Assembly (NCBI GenBank): GCA_964370195.1
Contig: CAYJIH010000057.1
Location: 1 to 7,705 of the forward strand
Direction of reading: 5' to 3'
Origin: JAAYCI01 sp964370195
Lineage (GTDB): Bacteria > Bacillota > Clostridia > Oscillospirales > Ruminococcaceae
DNA: 7,705 nt
Every line of letters starts with the position of its first letter. Position 1 is the stretch's first letter. This document shows positions 1-4,651 of the stretch, one piece after another. The notes under the pieces were generated by a model, which was given only the letters and a program-made list of their open reading frames with translations, did no database searches and had not been told where the DNA came from. The position numbers were made by a program, and so were the translations under genes.

Positions 1-362
1 TATTAAAAATATTCGGGCACCCTTGCAATGCTATAGGATATATACTAGATATTCTATATTTTCATGCAACAGCATTATATATTTTAACAAATGCAATGGC
101 CTTTGTCAATATCTAATGCAAAATAATACCATGGCAACTTGCGAAAAAGCAAAATGTGCACGGCGGGTGCATGGCAGCAAAATAGCGCCCTATTATTAAA
201 AAGTAAATGTGTCTTGGTTTTTTGTGTCCTTGGCGCAACATACCGAACATCGCTTAAAACGCCACAAAATCCGCCTTTTGGCAAATGCTCGCTTCGGTAA
301 GCCCCGAATAAACCAGACGAGGGCGGCGACTTCTTTCTGGGCTTATACAAGTAAACTATAAA
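1..362. other. Intergenic region left of the MATE remnant, no convincing gene
   Basis: No gene is supported here. One minus-strand frame stays open from 350 to 84, but it starts with TTG, has no ribosome binding site, and its translation is Cys/His/Arg-rich without a recognisable domain. I have an uncertain memory of similar translations as spurious predicted proteins in other Clostridia, which would fit a conserved intergenic sequence rather than a gene. The stretch ends at its left side in a leftward promoter (81-109), so it may be the upstream region of a gene beyond the window edge. Confidence 0.5.
81..109 (-). promoter_or_regulatory. Sigma-A-type promoter pointing left, out of the window
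   Basis: On the minus strand TTGACA (109-104) and TAAAAT (86-81) are separated by exactly 17 bases, five to six of six consensus matches per box. Transcription would start near 74 and run towards position 1. No start codon with a ribosome binding site is visible in the 74 bases left, so the transcript has a leader of at least that length; its gene lies outside the window. Confidence 0.7.
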
Positions 363-989
363 TCAGTTGGCGCCCTCCCGCTTCAGTATCAGCAGTGTGT
401 TGTTCATCCCTAAAGAGCGCGTATAGTGCACGCTTTTGGCAATGCTTCGCAGCACAGAGATATTGTCGAAACTGGGTTCTTCCCCTTGCGTTGGTGGCGG
501 TGTTGCATCAAAGGGTTTGCCGTTGTCTCTAAAGCTCAGTACAATTTCTTTTTCCTCAATGCGACACAAAAAATCGATGGCATGCGGTGTGTCTTTTTCG
601 TTAAATTGTGCAATGCACATCACCGTCTCTTCCGCCATCAGCCCAATTAAATTGGCCTGTTTTTCCGAAAGGCCTTTTTGTTTGCAAAACACAATTAAAT
701 TTTCCGATACCAAAACGGCATGCCCTGCTTCACTTTGCAAGGTGATATCATACACAGCCATATTTTCAGGTTGCTTTTCAAACAAAAGAATGCTCTCGTA
801 ACGGCTTTTGTATCGTGTTTGTGTTATTTTGCACATAAGCAATGTGGCGAGTATGGTTACAATTTCCGTAAGCACATAGGCAATCCACACCCCTTCCAGT
901 GCCAGCACCCGCGAAAGCAGATAGGCAAGCGGCACAATTAGCAACAGCCCGCGTAAAAGCCGCTTTTCTTTAAATATCCTCTGTCGTTT
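363..989 (-). pseudogene. 3' remnant of a MATE transporter fused to a histidine-kinase-like ATPase domain
   Basis: The frame is open from 989 (after an in-frame TAA at 990-992) to the TGA at 363-365. From the first available start, a TTG at 944, it would give 193 residues. The first 40 residues are one hydrophobic segment that reads like the last membrane helix of a MATE-family multidrug/Na+ antiporter, with the typical LEGVWIAYVLTE stretch. The rest is a HATPase_c-like domain (GHKL fold): an N-box-like region MAEETVMCIAQFNE at about 103-116, the nucleotide-binding DNGKPF at 140-145 and a final SLGMNNTLLIL strand. MATE proteins with such a C-terminal domain are known in Clostridia and are around 550-600 residues long, so about two thirds, including nearly all transport helices, are missing. 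Upstream DNA up to mntP shows no MATE-like reading in any frame, so a deletion or rearrangement is more likely than a simple frameshift. No ribosome binding site fits the TTG. Whether the remnant is expressed is unknown. Confidence 0.75.
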
Positions 990-1089
990 TTAATATAAGC
1001 GAGCCACGCAAGCTTTTGTCAATGGCAGACGTTGCTTCAGCGCATCCTTGCCAAATTCCAAAAGCTGCCCTGTTTCTCTTTTTCGTCTC

Positions 1090-1656
1090 CTACAGCCCAC
1101 CTAAAAGCAGACTGAACGCAATTAAAACCAAAACAATACCACCCAAAATTTCGGCTTTGCTGTTCAGCTTGGTTCCTATTTTTTCGCCAAGGATTACCGC
1201 CCCAAAACACATTGCCAGGGTGATTGCTGAGATAAGACATACTGCCATGAGTATAAATTCGATGGGTTGGCCGCCAAGAGTTACCCCTACCGTTAGTGCA
1301 TCGATGCTTGTTGAAACCGCTTGCACAAGGATAATCTTTATTGTAAGGCGCTTTCCATCAACCGCTTGCGCTTCTTCTCCATCTTTTGGTTTAAGGGCAT
1401 CAGCAAGCATTTTGATGCCCACAAGACATAGTAAGACGAACGCGATGATATGATTGTATCGAAACAATGTATCAGGCAATAGTCCAATTCCAAAATATCC
1501 TATAAGTGGCATTACCCCTTGAAATATTGCAAATGGCAATGCTATTTCGAATGATTTTGCTATGTTTGGTCTATAGATCAGGCCACTTGTTGTGCAAACA
1601 CAACAGGCGTCTATCGCAAGGCCTATTGATAGTAAAACGATACCTATAAGGGACAT
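1090..1656 (-). CDS. mntP: Manganese efflux pump MntP
   Basis: This 188-residue inner-membrane protein belongs to the MntP (YebN) family, which exports Mn2+ and protects against manganese excess. It is almost entirely hydrophobic, with six expected helices in two repeats. Each repeat carries the family's conserved acidic motif: AID at 14-16 in the first helix and SIDALTVG at 117-124 in the fourth. FQGVMPLIG (45-53) and the final KAEILGGIVL (167-176) are also typical, and the length is normal. After the first Asp it has three cysteines in four positions (ACCVC, 17-21). The reading frame can be extended six codons to a GTG at 1674, but the purine-rich GGAAAGG ribosome binding site lies inside that extension and is well placed for the ATG at 1656, which I chose. 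It stands alone between the MATE remnant and a long gap. The yybP-ykoY manganese riboswitch often found before such genes is not seen. Confidence 0.93.
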   Translation of the reverse strand: MSLIGIVLLSIGLAIDACCVCTTSGLIYRPNIAKSFEIALPFAIFQGVMPLIGYFGIGLLPDTLFRYNHIIAFVLLCLVGIKMLADALKPKDGEEAQAVDGKRLTIKIILVQAVSTSIDALTVGVTLGGQPIEFILMAVCLISAITLAMCFGAVILGEKIGTKLNSKAEILGGIVLVLIAFSLLLGGL

Positions 1657-1760
1657 GATACCTTTCCTTTCCACAATTACTTACCAGAATATATTTATGC
1701 TATAGCGCAGTTTCGCGCCTTTTTTTCTTCGTCTATCCCTTTGGTTTGCGCACGTTATTG

Positions 1761-1788
1761 TTTGCTCGCTATTGTATCATAGCGCAAA
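1761..1788. repeat. Imperfect inverted repeat upstream of mntP
   Basis: Read on the minus strand, TTTGCGCTAT and ATAGCGAGCAAA flank a 6-base centre; the arms pair over 10 positions with a two-base bulge. It lies about 105-130 bases upstream of the mntP start and includes a -10-like TATGAT/TACAAT. It could be an operator or a hairpin in the mntP leader. The sequence does not decide. Confidence 0.4.
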
Positions 1789-1797
1789 TAAACACCA

Positions 1798-1827
1798 GAG
1801 CACAGCCGATTTCTCCGCCGGGCTCTT
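1798..1827. repeat. Small stem-loop upstream of mntP
   Basis: AGAGC (1798-1802) and GCTCT (1822-1826) form a 5-bp outer stem around a GC-rich interior that can pair further through GCCG/CGG-type contacts. No T-run follows on either strand, so it is a poor terminator. The manganese-riboswitch core sequences are absent. Confidence 0.3.
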
Positions 1828-1992
1828 AAGGGGTATCATTTCATTTTTTAGCTTTTGTCCTATTTTATATATTTATTATACCACAAAATAAAAATGAATT
1901 ACACAAGCGCCACGATTGCGAAATTTTTAACAAGTGCAGGTGAAAAGTGCAAACGAACGCAGCAATACGAAACACCATCTAAGGGGTGTACT

Positions 1993-2088
1993 ATGTTTAT
2001 AATGGAAATTTTTGATTTTTATATAAAGCTCCTGGTTTTTGCAAAGGCGCCTTTGCCACACCATAAAAGAGGGAACTTTTTCCTTTGA
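1993..2088 (+). CDS. Possible 31-residue peptide, doubtful
   Basis: An ATG at 1993 follows AAGGGG at 1981-1986 at a workable distance. The frame runs 31 codons to a TGA at 2086-2088 and begins with a hydrophobic and aromatic stretch (MFIMEIFDFYIKLLVFAK) that could be a short membrane segment. Against it: the frame ends inside the loop of the perfect hairpin at 2062-2107, no good promoter is seen upstream, and the last third of the peptide is simply encoded by the hairpin arm. It may be chance. Confidence 0.15.
   Translation: MFIMEIFDFYIKLLVFAKAPLPHHKRGNFFL
2041..2056. repeat. 16-base perfect palindrome
   Basis: GCAAAGGCGCCTTTGC is identical to its own reverse complement. It ends six bases before the perfect hairpin at 2062-2107. 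No function can be assigned; it may be part of the same intergenic repeat unit. Confidence 0.4.
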
Positions 2089-2107
2089 AAAAGTTCCCTC
2101 TTTTATG
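2062..2107. terminator. Perfect 21-bp hairpin, probable bidirectional terminator or intergenic repeat
   Basis: The 21-base arms at 2062-2082 and 2087-2107 are exact reverse complements around the four-base loop CTTT. The 5' arm ends in CTTTTTC and the outer arm ends are A/T-rich, giving a T-run TCTTTTATG on one strand and its equivalent on the other. A T-run (ATTTTTTTG) also follows from 2111 on the plus strand. No plus-strand gene clearly ends here, so it is either a terminator for transcripts of uncertain origin or a copy of a dispersed palindromic repeat. Confidence 0.55.
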
Positions 2108-2180
2108 CACATTTTTTTGAAGCATTCGTTTATAACCCGGCAGACACCTTGGCAGCAAAAAGCCTTTTAATAAAACCAAG

Positions 2181-2221
2181 AAAAAGGCGGCGTTTTTTTG
2201 AAGTCAACTTTGCAAGCCGCC
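2181..2221 (-). terminator. Probable intrinsic terminator of the 126-residue gene
   Basis: On the minus strand GGCGGC (2221-2216) pairs with GCCGCC (2191-2186), directly followed by TTTTTCTT. The loop is long (24 bases) but contains further pairing options (TTG with CAA). It lies 60 bases beyond the stop codon of the minus-strand gene at 2282-2662. Confidence 0.5.
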
Positions 2222-2281
2222 CCATTTTGGTCTGCCATAACATCGTATGCAAACCCATTTTACAAGCCGAACAGCGCGCGC

Positions 2282-2662
2282 CTACAAGCCAAGGCCATCA
2301 AGCTGATCTGCAATGGTATCCACACACTTTTTATATTCCTTAACATTTTTTCCCAGTTGGTTTATCACAAGTGCCCATTGGTCTGTTACAATGTCTATCA
2401 CCGTGCTTACGATTAAATTATCAAGCCCTACCTCCGGCATCACCATCACACGATATACATTAATTTTGTCTCCGATTTTCCCGGGGTTGATTACCATCTG
2501 CGTGTCCTTGTTGATTGGAGCAAAAACAATAAGCGTTGCTGCCCCGTGTTTTGCAAGGACAGGTTTGCCCAGTGGAAATTGTACATCTTTAATTGCCTCG
2601 TAAAGCTCTTGCGTGGTGTACTCGTTTTTAAAAACCACTTTTTTCATGTTTAAGAACGCCAT
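2282..2662 (-). CDS. Hypothetical protein, 126 residues
   Basis: I do not recognise the family. The protein is soluble in appearance, without signal peptide, membrane segment or metal-binding cluster (one Cys, at 113). Alternating hydrophobic stretches such as AATLIVFAPI (41-50), QMVINPGKI (55-63) and INVYRVMVMP (67-76) suggest a beta-rich core; the C-terminal part (from about 84) looks helical and ends in ADQLDGLGL. The start ATG at 2662 is supported by AGGTGG six bases upstream; a second Met at residue 6 lacks a ribosome binding site. A consensus promoter at 2717-2745 and a probable terminator at 2181-2221 make it a single-gene transcription unit. Coding strength, start signal and promoter make a real gene likely; no function can be given from the sequence. 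Confidence 0.8.
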   Translation of the reverse strand: MAFLNMKKVVFKNEYTTQELYEAIKDVQFPLGKPVLAKHGAATLIVFAPINKDTQMVINPGKIGDKINVYRVMVMPEVGLDNLIVSTVIDIVTDQWALVINQLGKNVKEYKKCVDTIADQLDGLGL

Positions 2663-2716
2663 CTTTCGCCACCTTTCTTTGTACGCACTGTGTTTTTTTG
2701 CCTCTGTGTACTATTC

Positions 2717-2745
2717 AATATATCCCATTTATACAGCCGTGTCAA
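2717..2745 (-). promoter_or_regulatory. Sigma-A-type promoter of the 126-residue gene
   Basis: On the minus strand a perfect TTGACA (2745-2740) and TATATT (2722-2717) are 17 bases apart. Transcription would start near 2710 and give a leader of about 48 bases before the ATG at 2662. The promoter diverges from the one at 3006-3034, with about 260 bases between them. Confidence 0.8.
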
Positions 2746-3005
2746 TCCATTAAAAGGGTTCTGTTTTGTGCCGGCGGCAGGCTTTGCACTTACTGAAATT
2801 TCTTGCAAATGGGCATTGGTAAAACCATTTGTCCCCCATTAAAACAGCTTGCGAAGCGCGTTTTTATAAACACAAAAAGCCTTTCAATCTTTTTGTATCC
2901 TATTTAACAATATTACTTTATAGTAGTTTTGCCACGAAAAATGGTTTTGTTTATCAAGATTAGGTATAAAAATTCTGTAAATTTATAAATACAATAAATT
3001 TACAC
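2746..3005. other. Divergent intergenic region with weak stem-loops
   Basis: The region between the two divergent promoters holds no gene. Visible structures are AATGGG (2808-2813) with CCCATT (2835-2840) enclosing TGGT-AAA-ACCA, and a short GCTT-GCG-AAGC stem near 2848-2858 followed by GCGTTTTTATAA, which is weakly terminator-like. The right end is very A/T-rich (about 2880-3000), as expected upstream of a strong promoter. Confidence 0.5.
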
Positions 3006-3034
3006 TTGACAAAAGGGGCTGTAAACGATATATT
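3006..3034 (+). promoter_or_regulatory. Sigma-A-type promoter of the DUF2325-DUF3793-flavodoxin operon
   Basis: TTGACA (3006-3011) and TATATT (3029-3034) are 17 bases apart. Transcription would start at about 3041, inside the first palindromic operator, leaving a leader of about 100 bases before the ATG at 3145. A strong promoter overlapped by an operator is the usual design for a repressed operon. Confidence 0.88.
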
Positions 3035-3038
3035 AGAA

Positions 3039-3060
3039 ATAGTTAGCGTGCGCTAACTAT
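3039..3060. promoter_or_regulatory. Operator-like palindrome, copy 1 (GTTAGC-N4-GCTAAC)
   Basis: The 10-base arms ATAGTTAGCG and CGCTAACTAT are exact reverse complements around a two-base centre. The core GTTAGC-GTGC-GCTAAC is at 3042-3057. It begins four bases after the -10 box and covers the predicted transcription start, a position where a bound protein would block the promoter. The half-site resembles the TTAGG-type half-sites of iron- and manganese-dependent DtxR-family repressors, but does not match any known consensus exactly; the regulator is an inference. Confidence 0.75.
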
Positions 3061-3061
3061 T

Positions 3062-3087
3062 CTGCCATGAAATTGCATTTGTGGCAG
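3062..3087 (+). repeat. Stem-loop in the operon leader between the two operators
   Basis: CTGCCA (3062-3067) pairs with TGGCAG (3082-3087); inside, AAAT and ATTT pair around a TGC loop, with a small asymmetric internal bulge. It lies in the predicted leader RNA. It has no T-run and so is no terminator; it may stabilise the leader or only be chance. Confidence 0.4.
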
Positions 3088-3104
3088 TTTATTTAAAAGC
3101 ACAG

Positions 3105-3120
3105 GTTAGCTATCGCTAAC
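3105..3120. promoter_or_regulatory. Operator-like palindrome, copy 2 (GTTAGC-N4-GCTAAC)
   Basis: GTTAGC (3105-3110) and GCTAAC (3115-3120) repeat the exact half-sites and the four-base spacing of copy 1, while the centre (TATC against GTGC) and flanks differ. Identity limited to the half-sites points to selection for protein binding. Its centre is 63 bp from that of copy 1, six helical turns, so two bound dimers would sit on the same face of the DNA. It ends 24 bases before the DUF2325 start codon. Confidence 0.72.
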
Positions 3121-3144
3121 GCATGGAAAGTGAGAGTTAAGAGT

Positions 3145-3420
3145 ATGAGCGTTGTTATTGTGGGCGGAAACGAATGTATGGAAAGACGGTATATAGATAC
3201 CTGCAAGCAATATGGGTGCAAAGCCAAGGTTTTTACAAAGATGAAAGGTGATGTTAGAAGCAAATTTGGCTCGCCCGATATGATCATACTGTTTACGAAC
3301 ACGGTTTCCCACAAACTGGTTGCCTGTGCAAACTGCGAAGCAAAACGATGCAATGCAAAAGTAGAGCGCTGCCACTCCAGTTCGCTTTCTGCACTTAAAA
3401 ATATCCTAGAGGCAATGTAG
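3145..3420 (+). CDS. DUF2325 domain protein
   Basis: This 91-residue protein matches the DUF2325 family of small Rossmann-like proteins common in Clostridia. Its function is unknown. The N-terminal SVVIVGGNE (2-10) is the family's first strand and glycine-rich turn; MIILFTNTVSHK (46-57) and CHSSSLSALKNIL (76-88) are the other typical segments. It has seven cysteines (11, 20, 25, 61, 64, 69, 76), including a CANC pair beside His57, which could bind a metal or respond to redox state; that is inference. The frame extends upstream to a GTG at 3130, but the family start at ATG 3145 is clear and is preceded by a weak GAGAG ribosome binding site. It is the first gene after the operator pair and stops one base before the next gene. 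Confidence 0.9.
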   Translation: MSVVIVGGNECMERRYIDTCKQYGCKAKVFTKMKGDVRSKFGSPDMIILFTNTVSHKLVACANCEAKRCNAKVERCHSSSLSALKNILEAM

Positions 3421-3421
3421 T

Positions 3422-3988
3422 ATGGTAAACGAAAAAACATTGATTGTGCATGGCTCACTTACCTTATCTTCTTTAAAAACGGCCAGTTTGTTTACAATTA
3501 AATTTACTAATAAGGCCGATTTAATGGATAATATTACGTTTTGGAACAAAAAGTTCTTTTTGTGTGGCGTAAAGCTGGAATTGTTAAAAACCTGCACAAA
3601 CTCCGCGCTGGTTTATATGTATAGAGAAGATATGCTAATAAACGATATGAGTGACCCACAAGCAATTGCCATCTTATCACAATATGGATACAAAAACCTT
3701 AGTGTACAAAAGGCAATTCAAAGGCTTTCTGAAAGGCTTTCCACCTACGAGGAATTCCCTCATGAAATTGGTTTGTTTTTAGGGTATCCCCCAAAAGATG
3801 TGGAGGGTTTTATCTGCAACAAAGGGCAAAATTGCAACCTTTGTAAATACTGGAAAGTATATGGCAACGAGGATGCCGCCTTGCAAAAATTTGCAAAGTA
3901 CGACAAGTGCAAAGAAGTTTATAAACGGTTATGGCACAACGGATGCGATATTTTAAAGTTGACTGTGAAAAAACAAGCAGTCGCTTAA
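3422..3988 (+). CDS. DUF3793 family protein
   Basis: The 188-residue protein has the hallmarks of DUF3793, a clostridial family of unknown function: the central EFPHEIGLFLGYP (111-123), GF at 129-130 and the C-terminal KYWKVYG (142-148) followed by a Lys-rich helix and YK. C132, C138 and C141 lie close together just before KYWKVYG, a spacing that could hold a metal; this is inference. No signal peptide or membrane helix is seen. The start ATG lies one base after the DUF2325 stop, with GAGG inside the end of that gene as a ribosome binding site, so the two are translationally linked. From memory the family often sits near flavodoxin and ferrous-iron transport genes, which fits an iron-related role. 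Confidence 0.9.
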   Translation: MVNEKTLIVHGSLTLSSLKTASLFTIKFTNKADLMDNITFWNKKFFLCGVKLELLKTCTNSALVYMYREDMLINDMSDPQAIAILSQYGYKNLSVQKAIQRLSERLSTYEEFPHEIGLFLGYPPKDVEGFICNKGQNCNLCKYWKVYGNEDAALQKFAKYDKCKEVYKRLWHNGCDILKLTVKKQAVA

Positions 3989-4024
3989 ATATACAACAAC
4001 ATTTCACTTGAAGGAGAATTGATT

Positions 4025-4435
4025 ATGAGTAAAGTTGCAGTGGTTTATTGGAGCGGAACCGGAAACACCGAAGCTATGGCTAATTTTGTGGCCGAGGGTG
4101 CCAAAAGCAAAGGCGCTGAAACAGAAGTTTTTACAGCAGATAGCTTTACAAAAGACATGGTAGCAGGGTATGATAGTATTGCTTTTGGTTGCCCTTCGAT
4201 GGGTGCTGAAGTTTTGGAAGAATCCGAGTTTCAGCCAATGTGGGATGATGTGAAAGACAGCTTGGCCGATAAAAACGTGCTTCTTTTTGGCTCTTACGGC
4301 TGGGGAGACGGCGAATGGATGAGAAACTGGGAAGAAGAAACCACCGCTAAATCCGTAGAAACATATATGTGCAACGAAGCACCGGACGGGGACGCTGAGG
4401 CTGCTTGCAAAGCGTGCGGAGAGAAACTTGCATAA
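4025..4435 (+). CDS. Short-chain clostridial flavodoxin
   Basis: This cytoplasmic FMN electron carrier (136 residues) replaces ferredoxin in many anaerobes when iron is scarce. The phosphate-binding loop YWSGTGNT (8-15), the first FMN loop GCPSMGAEVLEESEF and the second FMN loop FGSYGWGDGEWMRNW match the well-studied Clostridium beijerinckii and Megasphaera elsdenii flavodoxins closely. The segment between EWMRNW and CNEAPDGD is about three residues shorter than I expect, with the usual GA-V-hydrophobic strand reduced to KSVETYMC; no frameshift repairs it. The frame can start at a TTG six bases earlier, but the AAGGAG at 4011-4016 is eight bases from the ATG at 4025 and only two from the TTG, so ATG is the start. 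It is the third gene of the operon, 36 bases after DUF3793. Confidence 0.95.
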   Translation: MSKVAVVYWSGTGNTEAMANFVAEGAKSKGAETEVFTADSFTKDMVAGYDSIAFGCPSMGAEVLEESEFQPMWDDVKDSLADKNVLLFGSYGWGDGEWMRNWEEETTAKSVETYMCNEAPDGDAEAACKACGEKLA

Positions 4436-4447
4436 ATGCTGAGGCGA

Positions 4448-4476
4448 TTGCCTTGGGATAATCGTGTGTTAATAAC
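4448..4476 (+). promoter_or_regulatory. Weak promoter candidate before the structured leader
   Basis: TTGCCT (4448-4453) and AATAAC (4471-4476) are 17 bases apart, each with four consensus matches. Its start would be near 4483, at the foot of the proposed RNA structure. If false, the araC operon must be transcribed by read-through from flavodoxin. Confidence 0.3.
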
Positions 4477-4477
4477 G

Positions 4478-4601
4478 TAGGGTGGCAAAAAAATGCTGTG
4501 CACTTGAAAAAGTGAAATGATGTAAAGGCATGTATACACAATACGGCTTGGCAATGGCATTTCACACCGAATGGTGTAACCGGGGCTTTATTGCCACCTT
4601 A
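4478..4601 (+). ncRNA. Candidate structured leader RNA (riboswitch- or attenuator-like)
   Basis: An 11-bp closing stem can form between TAGGGTGGCAA (4478-4488) and TTGCCACCTTA (4591-4601), with one G-U pair. Inside are three more stems: CACTT-GAAA-AAGTG with a GNRA loop (4501-4514), AAATG with CATTT (4515-4519 with 4558-4562), and ACACC-GAAT-GGTGT (4564-4577). They abut each other and form a compact multi-stem junction. An intrinsic terminator follows two bases later and the araC ribosome binding site just after, as in transcription-terminating riboswitches. GGGCTTTA (4583-4590) could pair with TAAAATCC (4600-4607), seven of eight positions, which would break both the closing stem and the terminator. 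I recognise no known riboswitch class. Folding was judged by eye only. Confidence 0.45.
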
Positions 4602-4602
4602 A

Positions 4603-4634
4603 AATCCTGAGATGATACATCTCGGGATTATTTT
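4603..4634 (+). terminator. Intrinsic terminator between flavodoxin and araC
   Basis: AATCCTGAGATG (4603-4614) pairs over all 12 positions (one G-U) with CATCTCGGGATT (4618-4629) around the loop ATA, followed by ATTTT. It ends only six bases before the AGGGGG ribosome binding site of araC. It may end the flavodoxin transcript, act as the switch of the leader RNA before it, or both. Confidence 0.85.
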
Positions 4635-4651
4635 GCTATCAGGGGGTGTCT

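Larger units (their letters stand above)
1657..2281. other. Long intergenic region between mntP and the 126-residue gene
   Basis: About 625 bases without a convincing gene. It holds an imperfect inverted repeat in the mntP upstream region (1761-1788), a second stem near 1798-1827, a palindrome (2041-2056), a perfect 21-bp hairpin (2062-2107) and a probable terminator of the right-hand gene (2176-2221). A possible 31-codon plus-strand frame (1993-2088) is listed separately with low confidence. Other open frames here are short and without ribosome binding sites. Confidence 0.6.

Noticed and set aside
84..350. 88-residue open frame on the minus strand
   Set aside because: TTG start, no ribosome binding site, unusual Cys/His/Arg-rich composition and no domain; more likely noncoding DNA.
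436..801. 121-residue open frame on the plus strand
   Set aside because: It is antisense to the MATE-ATPase remnant, whose translation has recognisable motifs.
993..1089. Missing MATE body in another frame next to the remnant
   Set aside because: All three minus-strand readings between mntP and 989 lack membrane helices or MATE motifs, so a simple frameshift or stop mutation does not explain the loss.
1016..1453. 145-residue open frame on the plus strand
   Set aside because: It lies antisense to mntP, which has clear family motifs, and has no start signal; a shadow frame.
1675..1860. yybP-ykoY manganese riboswitch before mntP
   Set aside because: Expected because of the gene, but the conserved GGGGAGUA-type core and partner loop are not present on the minus strand.
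4451..4620. TPP riboswitch-like words: GGGATAAT and CGTAGGG near 4455-4482, CTGAGATGATAC at 4607-4618
   Set aside because: They are in the wrong order and wrong spacing for a TPP riboswitch, and the last word is wholly explained as part of the terminator hairpin.
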